Assembly (NCBI GenBank): GCA_036782995.1
Contig: DAIPXZ010000009.1
Coordinates: 1-53,694 of the forward strand
DNA: 53,694 nt
Direction of reading: 5' to 3'
Origin: DAIPXZ01 sp036782995
GTDB lineage: Bacteria; Bacillota; Clostridia; Saccharofermentanales; Saccharofermentanaceae
A program made the translations under genes and the position numbers. Shown here piece after piece: positions 1 through 8,529 of the stretch (the first letter of the stretch is position 1; each line of letters starts with the position of its first letter). The notes beneath the pieces are model-generated. The model did not search any database, was not told the origin of the DNA, and worked only from the letters and a program-made list of their open reading frames with translations.

Positions 1-11
1 GCAAATGAAAA

Positions 12-770
12 TTACATCTCTTCATTCCTGATTAATGGAATGGGATGTTGGTATCGAACGCCCATATTTCGGGCAATCGATAACCAGAAAAAAGCATTGA
101 TGAATGAATATACCAATATCGCACCAATTGACAATTCGTTGAATAACAATCGAATCAAATACATGATTCCAAGATAGACTATCGTAAGTCCCACAAGTTC
201 GATAAATATCGACAATTTGTGTCCCATTGTCTGTTTCACGCTTGCCATAAAGGCAGATAACGGATCCATTTTTCCAAAGTAGATATTGTTCCACAAATTG
301 TATCCAGCAGGAATAATGAAAATCAAAATGAATGGTGCGAAACTAAACACAAAGAAACCCATGATAACAATCATGCTTACGGTTAATATCGCCCAACCAC
401 TACGATTCATAAAAACCCTGATGCATTTATCAACAGTCATACCTCTTTCCATACCGACATATAGCACGTTATAGAAACGTACAACGACGAACAGAAAAAG
501 ATAATACACAAATACGGTAAACACATAATAGATATTCTCCACACTAATTACGGAGAGTATCGGGTTTGACATCAAGTATCCTGTTGGATCCTCGGACTCA
601 TAATAATGGTTCATCCAATATGTTAATTCTGTAAAGTCCGAACTACCTGGTGGTGCATAATTCACCCAAAAACAAACTCCAAACAACAATAGAAAGAGTA
701 GACGAGCTACCCATCTATAGCGTAAGGAGTCGATTTTTAGTGATTCAAGTCGGAAAATGCTAATCTCCAT
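12..770 (-). CDS. Polytopic membrane protein, unknown function
   Basis: This is a hydrophobic protein of about 252 residues. At least five membrane spans are visible: one near the N-terminus, one around the YYVFTVFVYYLFLFVVV stretch, one around the GFFVFSFAPFILIFIIP stretch, and two near the C-terminus. Its overall shape resembles the DUF975/YesL-type membrane proteins of Firmicutes, but I see no diagnostic motif and assign no function. A start at 770 (MEISIF) leaves 10 bp to the upstream ferredoxin gene and has an AGGG about 13 bases upstream. A longer form from 800 would overlap that gene and has no ribosome binding site. It may be the last gene of the hydrogenase operon, but nothing in its sequence ties it to hydrogen metabolism. 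Confidence 0.7.
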   Translation of the reverse strand: MEISIFRLESLKIDSLRYRWVARLLFLLLFGVCFWVNYAPPGSSDFTELTYWMNHYYESEDPTGYLMSNPILSVISVENIYYVFTVFVYYLFLFVVVRFYNVLYVGMERGMTVDKCIRVFMNRSGWAILTVSMIVIMGFFVFSFAPFILIFIIPAGYNLWNNIYFGKMDPLSAFMASVKQTMGHKLSIFIELVGLTIVYLGIMYLIRLLFNELSIGAILVYSFINAFFWLSIARNMGVRYQHPIPLIRNEEM

Positions 771-780
771 AAATCGGAAA

Positions 781-1146
781 TCAACCCTGAACCGCCGCAA
801 TAGTTAAGTCTTCGCAAACCTGACCATTGATTAAATGCTCAGCAACAACGCGTTTCGCTTTATTTGCATCCATTTTTACATAAGTGACTTTCTTTCCATC
901 TGCATCAATTACTTCAACGATTGGCTCAAGCTTACAAAGACCCAAGCAGCCAGTCATAGAAACTGAAACATCAGAAACACCTCTTGTCTTCAATTCCTCA
1001 ACAATAGCAGTCATAACAGGACGTGCACCTGCAGCGATTCCACAAGTTGCCATACCAACGACAACACGCTTCGCTGTTTGGTTACGAGCAGACATATCCG
1101 CCTTCGCCTTGTTCTTGATGGCCTCGAGTTCAGCTAATGATTTCAT
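781..1146 (-). CDS. Thioredoxin-fold 2Fe-2S ferredoxin of the hydrogenase operon
   Basis: This is a 121-residue thioredoxin-like (2Fe-2S) ferredoxin related to the NuoE/HydC small subunit. The visible cluster motifs are TCGIAAGA near residue 37 and TGCLGLC near residue 69. That gives only three obvious Cys ligands, which fits the stand-alone ferredoxins found beside sensory hydrogenases as I recall them. The classical NuoE pattern has four. A start at 1146 is preferred because GGAGG lies eight bases upstream, inside the last codons of the preceding ATPase gene, so the two genes are probably translationally coupled. It presumably passes electrons to or from the hydrogenase encoded upstream in the operon (inference). 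Confidence 0.88.
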   Translation of the reverse strand: MKSLAELEAIKNKAKADMSARNQTAKRVVVGMATCGIAAGARPVMTAIVEELKTRGVSDVSVSMTGCLGLCKLEPIVEVIDADGKKVTYVKMDANKAKRVVAEHLINGQVCEDLTIAAVQG

Positions 1147-1147
1147 A

Positions 1148-1702
1148 CTATATACCTCCAAGTATTAATTCTTGTTGTTCGCTATAATAATCACACAAAA
1201 ACAGATAGATTTCCGGGTCATTGAGCGGCATACCACCAACCTTCTCACGAATCTCGCGCGTATCAATCGTCACCGAGCCCCGTTCGTCATGATAGAAATA
1301 TACCACAAAATCACATTGCTGATCATATGAACCTACCAATCCTGCCATCGATTCTCCGACATCGCCTAATGGCAAGCAGTCAATCGAAGACGGAACTAAA
1401 ACAGCCTTCACTGTTGTGCCCTTGCCAACTGTTGAATCAATCGAAAGTGATCCGCCGGTAAGCTCACATAGTTCCTTTAACAGAGGGATGCCAAGACCGA
1501 CTTTTCGCGTAGTACGCGTCGTCGAAAATGGGCTAGTAACCGAAGCTACAAATTCGGGAGTCATCCCGCAACCGTTATCTTCAAATGTAATTACCAGCTT
1601 GTCCTTTTGAGAAAAATGCTCCACCTTCAACTCTACCAAATTCGCTCCTGCAGAAATCGAATTCGTTAAGATGTCTAAAATGTGTAATGATAATTCTCGC
1701 AA
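1148..1702 (-). CDS. Histidine-kinase-like ATPase domain protein (HATPase_c)
   Basis: This is a protein of about 184 residues. It carries a GHKL ATPase fold: an N box (LSLHILDILTNS), a G1 box (EDNGCGM), a G2-like VGLGIP and a GKGTT motif. There is no sensor or phospho-acceptor domain. Family members begin with (M)RELSLHILDI, and here that point is a TTG at 1702 with GGAGG five bases upstream. An upstream ATG would add seven residues without a ribosome binding site. Such stand-alone ATPases accompany sensory-type [FeFe] hydrogenases in many Clostridia and probably act as signalling kinases. The 88 bp gap before it holds a 14-base palindrome (positions 1759-1772) and a TATAAT on the minus strand at 1785-1790, so a secondary promoter is possible. 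Confidence 0.87.
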   Translation of the reverse strand: MRELSLHILDILTNSISAGANLVELKVEHFSQKDKLVITFEDNGCGMTPEFVASVTSPFSTTRTTRKVGLGIPLLKELCELTGGSLSIDSTVGKGTTVKAVLVPSSIDCLPLGDVGESMAGLVGSYDQQCDFVVYFYHDERGSVTIDTREIREKVGGMPLNDPEIYLFLCDYYSEQQELILGGI

Positions 1703-1790
1703 AAGAACCTCCGTGACCGTCATTCATATTAATCGAGCTTTCGCAAATGGAAACGCGAAAAAACATGTTTTTGTCAATTTAGATATTATA

Positions 1791-2549
1791 TCACCATCTC
1801 ATGAAATCTCGCAACGCATTTACAAAAGAGGGAATGTCAAGATTTGGCAACATTTCATCGTTTATCGGTAATGAAAACCCAGGGTCTGCAATATCGGGTA
1901 ACTGGTGAGCATCCGAATCCACAATGAAGTAATAATCGGAAAGCTCGGGATGTGCCTGTAAAAATGCATTTTTATCCGCTCTTTTGCTAAGCTCCAGTAA
2001 TCTTCCGACCCATTCAGGCGGTACCGTTCCCAAAGAGGCAACCATGCTGTATGCATCCTTGTCGACATGCGCAGGAAAAAAAGCCGCACCGATGCTTTGC
2101 AACGCATCTTGTACTTGACTCATAGTAAGAAAAGACGACGTCGACAACAGATTCGGAATCTGTACTACTGGTTCATCATTATTGTTATAGACCCATTGCT
2201 CGCCGAAAATATCAACACGATTCGAAATAACGGGACGATTCTTTGTTAAGTAATCATCAAATTCTGACGCCGCCTTTAAGTCAGGAAATAAAGCAACGAC
2301 ATGAAAACCTTCCGCAACTTCAAGCTCCATTCCCGGTATGACCAGTGGTGCTCTTCCATATTCTTGTTTCACCGTTTTAGCAAGCTCAATGGCAGCTTCA
2401 CAGTTTTTCGTACTGCAATGATCCGTAATTGCGATTACATCGAGCCCATTCATATATGCCATGGAAACAATATTCCCCGGCGTCATTTCATTATCTGCAC
2501 AAGGCGATAAAGCGGAATGAAGATGCAAGTCACATTGAATCGTTGCCAA
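1791..2549 (-). CDS. PHP-domain metal-dependent phosphoesterase
   Basis: This 252-residue protein is a PHP (polymerase and histidinol phosphatase) family phosphoesterase. Metal-binding motifs appear in order: DLHLHS at residues 7-12, ITDH near 41, GMELEV near 72, PAHVDK near 158 and DSDAH near 212. The fold normally binds two or three metals and hydrolyses phosphomonoesters or nucleotides. The substrate here is unknown. The start is TTG at 2549, eight bases after a GGAGG that overlaps the stop of the DRTGG gene. PHP proteins recur in these hydrogenase clusters, so a role in making or degrading a signal molecule is plausible but unproven. Confidence 0.9.
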   Translation of the reverse strand: MATIQCDLHLHSALSPCADNEMTPGNIVSMAYMNGLDVIAITDHCSTKNCEAAIELAKTVKQEYGRAPLVIPGMELEVAEGFHVVALFPDLKAASEFDDYLTKNRPVISNRVDIFGEQWVYNNNDEPVVQIPNLLSTSSFLTMSQVQDALQSIGAAFFPAHVDKDAYSMVASLGTVPPEWVGRLLELSKRADKNAFLQAHPELSDYYFIVDSDAHQLPDIADPGFSLPINDEMLPNLDIPSFVNALRDFMRW

Positions 2550-2552
2550 AGC

Positions 2553-2897
2553 TTAAACCTCCTCGGTCATGAAGACCATGCCGAGTGTGGAGGCAGCTTC
2601 ATATGTTGTAAGCGTGGTTGAACAAACCACGATTTTTTCTTCCTTCGCCTTAGCGAGAACATCATCTGGAAGAGTAACGCCTTCGGTTAATACAACCAAA
2701 GGACATTCTGTAAGTGTAGCGACAGCAATGACATTGATGCTATTCAATATGGTAAACCATACAGACTCAGATGAAAGATGCGACATAACATAGCTCAACA
2801 TGTCACAGCAATACCCATCCTTCACTGTCTTGTCAGTATACACATCTGTGAGAACTTCCAAATCCATGGCCTCAATTATGAGAGAAATATTTTTCAT
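2553..2897 (-). CDS. DRTGG-domain protein
   Basis: This is a 114-residue protein matching the small DRTGG domain, known as a regulatory module in CBS-domain pyrophosphatases and the Pta N-terminal region. Its pattern of alternating hydrophobic strands, with a VVLTEG turn and a C-terminal YEAASTLG segment, parallels the second DRTGG protein of this operon at 4702-5067. The ATG start has AAGGAG seven bases upstream. It sits 11 bp downstream of the hydrogenase. In related clostridial operons, paired DRTGG proteins flank the hydrogenase. A ligand-sensing role is inferred from the domain class only. Confidence 0.82.
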   Translation of the reverse strand: MKNISLIIEAMDLEVLTDVYTDKTVKDGYCCDMLSYVMSHLSSESVWFTILNSINVIAVATLTECPLVVLTEGVTLPDDVLAKAKEEKIVVCSTTLTTYEAASTLGMVFMTEEV

Positions 2898-2908
2898 CGT
2901 ATTCTCCT

Positions 2909-4249
2909 TTATTCCTTTGATGCTTTGTCGTTATGTGCCATTTGATGCATAATCATGCAATTCTCAATAGACGCTCGTCCCTGTACAATATCTTCGGCCA
3001 TGGCCGCACATGACGGAGCTCCACACGCACCACAATCTATTTGCGGTAAAGTTGCTAAAATGGAATCGATTTGCTCATACTTGCTCATCGCGATGCCGAT
3101 ATTGTCTGACAGACGCATAGCATGATTTTCGGCGAGAGGTAACTCCCAGGATTGCGGATATACCGATTCTTCATGGACAATCAGGTCTGGATAGAGTCCT
3201 CTTTCCATAATCGTCTCGTGAATCAATTCACGAAGCATTGCTTGTGCCGCAAATCGATTCATAACGGTAAGTGGTCCACCAACGCAACCGCTGAAGCAGC
3301 ACGAAGGCTCAACATATTCGATATTTGACAGATGATCATTTTCAATCTCATCCAAAATGGCTGTGACATTGCTAATTCCGTCCACCGTCAGGAAATTATC
3401 GATATCAATCGCGACGGATTCGCCACCGACAGAGGTGCAGAGTAAACCCTTATTATCCGAAATGCGAAGCACACGCTTATCAGCATCATTGATTGAGTCG
3501 GCAAGATTTCCCTTTTCTAAAAGGCCACGAAGCTTCGGATATACGTCATGAATACCAACACAGAAAGAAAACAGTGACTTTTTCTTCCACAAAGGATTCA
3601 CAACCGAGGTTTTTCGCGCTGGGCACGGCGTGATATAGCACAAACTAAGAAGGTTTTCTTTGATTTGTAGTAGTTCGGTTAATTCGTCGATAGCATATCG
3701 AGCTGTCATTTCCATCGGAGAATCAATCGAAATTAAATGTGAAATCAATGTGCGGTACTTCATTTGAATAAGACGAACAACAACTGGACACGAGGATGAG
3801 ATCAGAGGGAAAATGTCTTTCTGTTCATCTTCGGATAGTGATTTACACAGCTCTATTTTTTCATGAATCATCTGTTTGGTTGCAGATAAATATCCAGAGT
3901 ATCCAATCGATTCATCATACACGTAATCAAACCCCAGCAATTTTACTGCTTTTAGGACTTCGAGTCGTGTAGTGTGATTCTCAAATTGTGTGAACAATGC
4001 CGGAGAGACAATTGCTACCTTAATCTTACCGGATGCTCCGGCGAGTTTTTCTTGCAAAGAATCAGTCACAGGAATTTTGGCATGATACGGACAGATTCGG
4101 ATGCATTCGGAGCAATCGATACATCGAATATCATAAATGGCCGCTTTTCCGTCACGAACGCGAATCGCCTGCGTAGGACACCCCTTGATGCAATTCGTAC
4201 AACCTACACACAAATCCTTATTTAGTGACACACTATGTAATTTATTCAC
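2909..4249 (-). CDS. Putative sensory-type [FeFe] hydrogenase
   Basis: This protein of about 446 residues starts with two 4Fe-4S ferredoxin motifs (CVGCTNCIKGC and CIDCSECIRIC), then an H-cluster domain, then a C-terminal Cys-rich motif (CGACGAPSC...C) resembling the CODH/ACS-type Fe-S domain. All four expected H-cluster cysteines can be placed: SSSCP (L1), TPCPARK (L2), and two in EPSCCFSGCVGG (L3). The proton-transfer Cys that precedes the L1 ligand in catalytic enzymes is Ser here. That substitution and the absence of accessory domains match the putative sensory groups (C/D) rather than fermentative HydA. No PAS domain is present. A GTG at 4249 has GGAG nine bases upstream; a GTG at 4264 is an alternative. 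Confidence 0.85.
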   Translation of the reverse strand: MNKLHSVSLNKDLCVGCTNCIKGCPTQAIRVRDGKAAIYDIRCIDCSECIRICPYHAKIPVTDSLQEKLAGASGKIKVAIVSPALFTQFENHTTRLEVLKAVKLLGFDYVYDESIGYSGYLSATKQMIHEKIELCKSLSEDEQKDIFPLISSSCPVVVRLIQMKYRTLISHLISIDSPMEMTARYAIDELTELLQIKENLLSLCYITPCPARKTSVVNPLWKKKSLFSFCVGIHDVYPKLRGLLEKGNLADSINDADKRVLRISDNKGLLCTSVGGESVAIDIDNFLTVDGISNVTAILDEIENDHLSNIEYVEPSCCFSGCVGGPLTVMNRFAAQAMLRELIHETIMERGLYPDLIVHEESVYPQSWELPLAENHAMRLSDNIGIAMSKYEQIDSILATLPQIDCGACGAPSCAAMAEDIVQGRASIENCMIMHQMAHNDKASKE

Positions 4250-4291
4250 GCTTGTTTGCTCCACTATTTACTATGTCGATAATTGAATGAA

Positions 4292-4714
4292 TCAGGAAAA
4301 ACGTACAATCATCGTTACAGTTGTTCCCTTGCCCACCTCAGTATCAATATTCATTTCGTCACAATTACGTTCAATATTCGGAAGTCCCATACCAGCACCA
4401 AATCCCATTTCTCGGGCTTCGTCAGGTGCTGTCGACCAGCCGGCAACCATAGCCTGTTTGATGTCGGGAATTCCTGGGCCATGGTCTACAACATCAATCT
4501 TCACATATTCGGGATAAACACTGACTTCAGCATATCCACCGTTTCCGTGAATAACAGCATTAATCTCTGCCTCGTACATCGCAATGGACGCTCGCTTTAT
4601 CAAATCAGGGTTCACTCCGAGTCGAACCAATGATTTTTTCATTGCACTCGACGCCTCGCCCGCGTGTGTGAAATCATTATCTCGAATCTCATATTTTCTA
4701 ATTAAAGGTTCGAT
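4292..4714 (-). CDS. RsbW/SpoIIAB-like anti-sigma type ATPase
   Basis: This is a GHKL ATPase of the serine-kinase/anti-sigma type, with an N box (YEAEINAVIHG), a G1 box (DHGPGIPD), a GFGAGMGLPN loop and GKGTT. The first ATG in frame is at 4642 and gives 116 residues. The frame stays open upstream and encodes YEIRDNDFTHAGEASSA, which matches the conserved N-terminus of this family as I recall it. No ATG, GTG or TTG occurs there. An ATC at 4714-4712 sits eight bases after AAAGGAG, so a non-canonical start giving 140 residues is proposed. The gene overlaps the preceding DRTGG gene. It probably signals to a partner protein, but no sigma factor is encoded nearby. Confidence 0.8.
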   Translation of the reverse strand: MEPLIRKYEIRDNDFTHAGEASSAMKKSLVRLGVNPDLIKRASIAMYEAEINAVIHGNGGYAEVSVYPEYVKIDVVDHGPGIPDIKQAMVAGWSTAPDEAREMGFGAGMGLPNIERNCDEMNIDTEVGKGTTVTMIVRFS

Positions 4715-5067
4715 GTTACATTCTCCTTTCCGCGTATACCAGCCTCATATAGAAGCCCGCAACAGGTAAAGAGAGAATATGGTGTAGTAACCAAACCGAT
4801 GCCCTTCTCTTTAGCAATTGATATCATGGTGTCATCGGGTGATTTCCCTCGTACAAAAACGATGACCTTTACATCAAGCATCTCCGCGGTGCGAATCGTT
4901 TGTGGATTCACAAGCCCTGTAAGCATCATTTGATTGGATGCACTACAAAAAGCCATCACATCGCTCATCAGGTCTGATCCGCAGGCCACTTCAATCTCAA
5001 GCTCTTCGTCGGCAGCAGGAACCAAAACCTTCGCATTCAGTAATTTTGAACATTCGTATATTTTCAT
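4702..5067 (-). CDS. DRTGG-domain protein, first gene of the hydrogenase operon
   Basis: This 121-residue protein is similar in size and pattern to the DRTGG protein at 2553-2897 (EVACGSDLMSDVMAF, VIFVRGKSPDD, LLYEAGIRG). DRTGG domains are small regulatory folds. The start ATG lies four bases after AGGAGG. This is the promoter-proximal gene of the operon: a minus-strand promoter lies about 40 bp upstream. The last codons overlap the open reading frame of the following ATPase. The two DRTGG copies are clearly diverged and are probably not redundant (inference). Confidence 0.82.
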   Translation of the reverse strand: MKIYECSKLLNAKVLVPAADEELEIEVACGSDLMSDVMAFCSASNQMMLTGLVNPQTIRTAEMLDVKVIVFVRGKSPDDTMISIAKEKGIGLVTTPYSLFTCCGLLYEAGIRGKENVTSNL

Positions 5068-5109
5068 GGAAACCTCCTCATTTCACCATTAATATCATCA
5101 TATGAACTA

Positions 5110-5138
5110 ATTATATAATTCATTTAGTATGTGGGCAA
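5110..5138 (-). promoter_or_regulatory. Promoter of the hydrogenase operon
   Basis: On the minus strand there is a TTGCCC -35 element (5133-5138), a 17 bp spacer and a perfect TATAAT -10 element (5110-5115). It faces the first DRTGG gene and gives a leader of about 35 bases. Confidence 0.65.
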
Positions 5139-5170
5139 ACATTTTCGTCTATTTTTCCATATCACTTCGT

Positions 5171-5199
5171 TTCGCAATAAAATAATGTAATGGTATAAT
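5171..5199 (+). promoter_or_regulatory. Promoter of the glutamine synthetase gene
   Basis: A perfect TATAAT lies at 5194-5199, preceded at 17 bp by the weak -35 sequence TTCGCA. It is about 37 bp upstream of the start codon and diverges from the hydrogenase operon promoter. No glutamine riboswitch or GlnR-type operator was recognised. Confidence 0.55.
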
Positions 5200-5235
5200 G
5201 ACCTTGAATTTTGAATGGGAAAGCGAGGCTGCCTT

Positions 5236-7146
5236 ATGACCAATTTCCGTATCTATCCCGATTTGCTCTACCTACTTCCACCATCCACCCACAACACAGA
5301 CGATTTAGTCCGAATCTTAAGTGATCATCCTGAGATAAAATTCGTATCATTCGTCGGTATTGACTTGGCAGGAAATGACACAGATGAGAAGATTCCGATC
5401 GCAAATTTCACAGATAATTTGCAAGGATACTTAAATGGTTATGCAGTCCAAACCGATGGTTCTTCGGTTGTTCTTCCCGGCATTGCAACATTAAATGACG
5501 GCCGTGTCGATTTCGAACCAGATCGTGACGTCATGTGGTACGTTGACTATAACTATGAACACATTGATCTCGTTACGAACAAACCCATTGGTACACTTCG
5601 TGTTCCTTCTTTTCTTATCCACAACGGCGATAAAGTATGCTCTCGTTCAATACTAAAGAGATGTGCAGACCGGTTTTCTTCCGAATTACTCCGCTATTTA
5701 AGAGAAAATCCATCACTTTGCGATGATTTAGGATTCACGTATGATAATGTTGATCGTGTCGAGCTCATCGTTGCAACTGAATTGGAATTCTGGGTTAGTT
5801 CTCCAGACGAGAAAATTAACGCACAGCGTCTTTCCATTTCGCAAAGCATGAAGGAATCATACTGGAAGCGTACAAAGGGCGTTGTGCGTACAGCACTGGA
5901 GCAAACTGTTATGCTTCTCGAGCTTTATGGCTTTGAGCCAGAAATGGCACATAAAGAAGTCGGCGGTGTAAAGGCTCATCTTTCCGATGCTGGTGAATTC
6001 CACAATATCGTTGAACAATTAGAAGTCGACTGGCATTATGCAAACGCACTCCAAGCAGCAGATTATGAGCTGATTGCTCGTATCTTCATCAAGGAAATCT
6101 TCCGTATGCACGGCCTTGAGGTCAGCTTCTCGGCAAAACCGCTTCATGGCGTTGCCGGTAGTGGTGAACATACTCATGTCAATGCCGTCGCTTATCTAAA
6201 GGATGGCCATAAATCGAATCTTTTCAGTCCGAAGGATATGAAAACGGATTTCTTAGGCAAGATTGGCTGGGGTGCTTTGATGGGATTCATGAAGCACTAT
6301 CCACTAATTAATCCATTCATCTCCGTCACGACAGATGCATTCCTTCGTTTGCAGCCAGGTTTTGAAGCGCCGACACATGCCGTGGTTTCTTTGGGACAGG
6401 ATATCGACACTCCATCTCGTAACCGTACCGTTTTGATTGGATTAATTCGCAACTCCGACAGCAGTCTACAGACACGTTTCGAAATCCGCTCCCCTAATCC
6501 GCATACAAACACCTATCTTTGCCTTTCTGCTTCCTATCAATGTATGCTTGATGGTATCGAATACGCCATTACTTCCGGTCATACAACGAAGGAGCTCGAA
6601 GACGAATTCTGCAAGGATTACGGTGTCGAGAGCGAATACCTCGAAAAGGATCGCCTCTACCGTTCTGAGGATGATATATTCACAAAATACTCCGCAGAAG
6701 AGCGAGACCGTCTCTTTGGTACCCCACCGGCAACCGTGTACGATTCATTGAAAAGCTTGCTTTCAGATGACTTCCTCGTCCCTGTCTTATGCTCTGGTGG
6801 CGTATTCAGTGAAGATTTAATCCGTTCTTATGCACAAGCCATGCTTGACCGTTGGCAAATGGAGCTTTCTGAAAGAATTATTCCAGACAACCTCTCCCAA
6901 ATTCGTAACATCGTGCCGTTCCACGATCCGATCAATAGTTACGATATTACACTTTGGAATGAGATTGATGCGATTCGTAACCGTTTGGCAAAAGATACTT
7001 CGGAATATGTATCCATCTTTAAAGAAATTCGTTTGGCCATCGATGCAAAGAACTTACGCGAATTGAGTAAGCTTCAACAGAAAATGAATGCACAACAATC
7101 CGAAATGATCACGCTCTATTCAGAATATTGTGCTAACCAGATTTAA
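5236..7146 (+). CDS. glnA: Glutamine synthetase, long clostridial type
   Basis: This 636-residue protein belongs to the long, divergent glutamine synthetase family common in gut Clostridia, which makes glutamine from glutamate, ammonia and ATP. Recognisable elements are ATELEFW near residue 180 (metal-binding Glu strand), HKEVGGVKAHLSDAGEF, GVAGSGEHTH (the catalytic GSGxHxH loop), SRNRTVLIGL and FEIRSPNPHTNTYL near residue 415. The C-terminal 170 residues are helical and charged and have no counterpart in the 450-residue GSI enzymes. The start at 5236 has GAGG seven bases upstream; the ATG at 5215 lacks a site. It is monocistronic and ends at a strong terminator. Activity is expected but has not been shown for this sequence. 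Confidence 0.88.
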   Translation: MTNFRIYPDLLYLLPPSTHNTDDLVRILSDHPEIKFVSFVGIDLAGNDTDEKIPIANFTDNLQGYLNGYAVQTDGSSVVLPGIATLNDGRVDFEPDRDVMWYVDYNYEHIDLVTNKPIGTLRVPSFLIHNGDKVCSRSILKRCADRFSSELLRYLRENPSLCDDLGFTYDNVDRVELIVATELEFWVSSPDEKINAQRLSISQSMKESYWKRTKGVVRTALEQTVMLLELYGFEPEMAHKEVGGVKAHLSDAGEFHNIVEQLEVDWHYANALQAADYELIARIFIKEIFRMHGLEVSFSAKPLHGVAGSGEHTHVNAVAYLKDGHKSNLFSPKDMKTDFLGKIGWGALMGFMKHYPLINPFISVTTDAFLRLQPGFEAPTHAVVSLGQDIDTPSRNRTVLIGLIRNSDSSLQTRFEIRSPNPHTNTYLCLSASYQCMLDGIEYAITSGHTTKELEDEFCKDYGVESEYLEKDRLYRSEDDIFTKYSAEERDRLFGTPPATVYDSLKSLLSDDFLVPVLCSGGVFSEDLIRSYAQAMLDRWQMELSERIIPDNLSQIRNIVPFHDPINSYDITLWNEIDAIRNRLAKDTSEYVSIFKEIRLAIDAKNLRELSKLQQKMNAQQSEMITLYSEYCANQI

Positions 7147-7227
7147 TACATTATCATTGAAACGAAGAGAGAATATCTGTATGGTATTGCTTCTCAGAAT
7201 TCAATGAAACAAGAAAAATCACATCAA

Positions 7228-7260
7228 AAAAACCGCGCATTCCATGAATACGCGGTTTTT
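7228..7260. terminator. Bidirectional intrinsic terminator between glnA and hom
   Basis: A ten-base-pair stem (AAAAACCGCG with CGCGGTTTTT) encloses a 13-base loop. U-tracts lie on both strands, so it can end glnA transcripts from the left and the hom operon from the right. Confidence 0.85.
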
Positions 7261-7276
7261 CTTATAGTAGAATTAT

Positions 7277-8515
7277 TTATGCAAAAATTCGAATGATTGA
7301 AATTGCTTTATCATTCAATTCATTTACGCCTATCGACAAGTTCGCTTCTGTCATGTCACCATCTTTTCCAAGAATGTAGGCCTTCTCCCCAGCCGCTTCA
7401 TATAGTGCAGGCTGAATCGAAATCTCAGGGAATGCTTTCTCCATATCTTCTGTGGAAACTGAATCCGATACACGAATCAAACAAGAACATACATGATTTT
7501 CAATCGGTTGCAAAACTGTATCGACCGGTTTAAACCAAGATGTACCATGCGCGAAGCGTTCACCGTGTAATGCCGCATCAAGAACATCACCAACAACGGC
7601 TGAAGCTGTAGCAAGCTTTCCAGCGCCCTGGCCATAAAACATTGCATCACCAATTGCATTACCTGTTACCATAATGGCATTAAAGACATCATTGGCAACT
7701 GCAATCGGATGTTCCTTTGGAACCAAATGCGGTGCGACATAAGAGAATACATTTCCGTCGTCACCCTTTTCAAAAATCGCAAGAAGCTTAATCGCTGCAT
7801 TCATTTCACGAGCATAAATCATGTCGTCAACCGTTATGGAAGTAATTCCAACTGTGAAAATGGACTCCGGATTGATATATGCACCATCTAGAGCAATTGT
7901 TCCAAGAATGGAAATCTTGCGCATGGCATCGATACCATCGATATCCGCCGAAGGATTTGCTTCCGCGTATCCCTTAGCCTGCGCTTCTTTCAATGACGCG
8001 GCAAAATCCGAACCGTCATTCTCCATCTTCGTTAAGATGTAATTCGTTGTTCCATTTACAATACCGACAATTCTTTCGATATCATTTGCCGCAAGGCATC
8101 TTTGCAAAGGTCGAATAATCGGAATACCGCCGCCAACCGATGCTTCGAAAAGATAGTTGCAATGATGTTCATTTGCTAATTGAATTAGTTCAACACCATG
8201 TGTGGAAACTAATTCTTTGTTAGAGGTCACAACCGTCTTGCCAAGTGACAAGGCTCTCTTTGTATATTCATAAGCAATACGTGCTCCGCCGATGGTCTCA
8301 ACAACAATGGATATTTCATCATCTGCAAAGAAAGTATCCGCATCATTCGTAATCAATTTGGCAAATGGACTGTCCGGAAATTCACGGATATCCAAGATTC
8401 GCTTCACCTCGATTGGTTCACCGAGTCTTTTCTCCAGCTTCTTGCTATTCATGAATACCACCTCGGCGACACCATTACCGACAACACCGAAACCTAAAAT
8501 ACCAATCTTTTTCAT
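7277..8515 (-). CDS. hom: Homoserine dehydrogenase
   Basis: This 412-residue NAD(P)-dependent enzyme reduces aspartate semialdehyde to homoserine in the threonine/methionine pathway. The N-terminal Rossmann motif GILGFGVVGNG is at residues 4-14. The catalytic core has VTSNKELVS, EASVGGGIPIIRPL, GIVNGTTNYILT and NPSADIDGIDA, all family signatures. A C-terminal ACT domain begins near residue 335, typical of feedback-regulated forms. It lies 14 bp downstream of a separate ACT-domain protein gene, a common pairing in Firmicutes, and the two are probably cotranscribed. Confidence 0.96.
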   Translation of the reverse strand: MKKIGILGFGVVGNGVAEVVFMNSKKLEKRLGEPIEVKRILDIREFPDSPFAKLITNDADTFFADDEISIVVETIGGARIAYEYTKRALSLGKTVVTSNKELVSTHGVELIQLANEHHCNYLFEASVGGGIPIIRPLQRCLAANDIERIVGIVNGTTNYILTKMENDGSDFAASLKEAQAKGYAEANPSADIDGIDAMRKISILGTIALDGAYINPESIFTVGITSITVDDMIYAREMNAAIKLLAIFEKGDDGNVFSYVAPHLVPKEHPIAVANDVFNAIMVTGNAIGDAMFYGQGAGKLATASAVVGDVLDAALHGERFAHGTSWFKPVDTVLQPIENHVCSCLIRVSDSVSTEDMEKAFPEISIQPALYEAAGEKAYILGKDGDMTEANLSIGVNELNDKAISIIRIFA

Positions 8516-8529
8516 TTATTTACCTCTTT

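Noticed and set aside
1740..1772. TTTCGC/GCGAAA hairpin and A5CATGT5 palindrome between the PHP and ATPase genes
   Set aside because: It could be an internal control site, but there is no U-tract or known operator match, so it is mentioned only under the ATPase.
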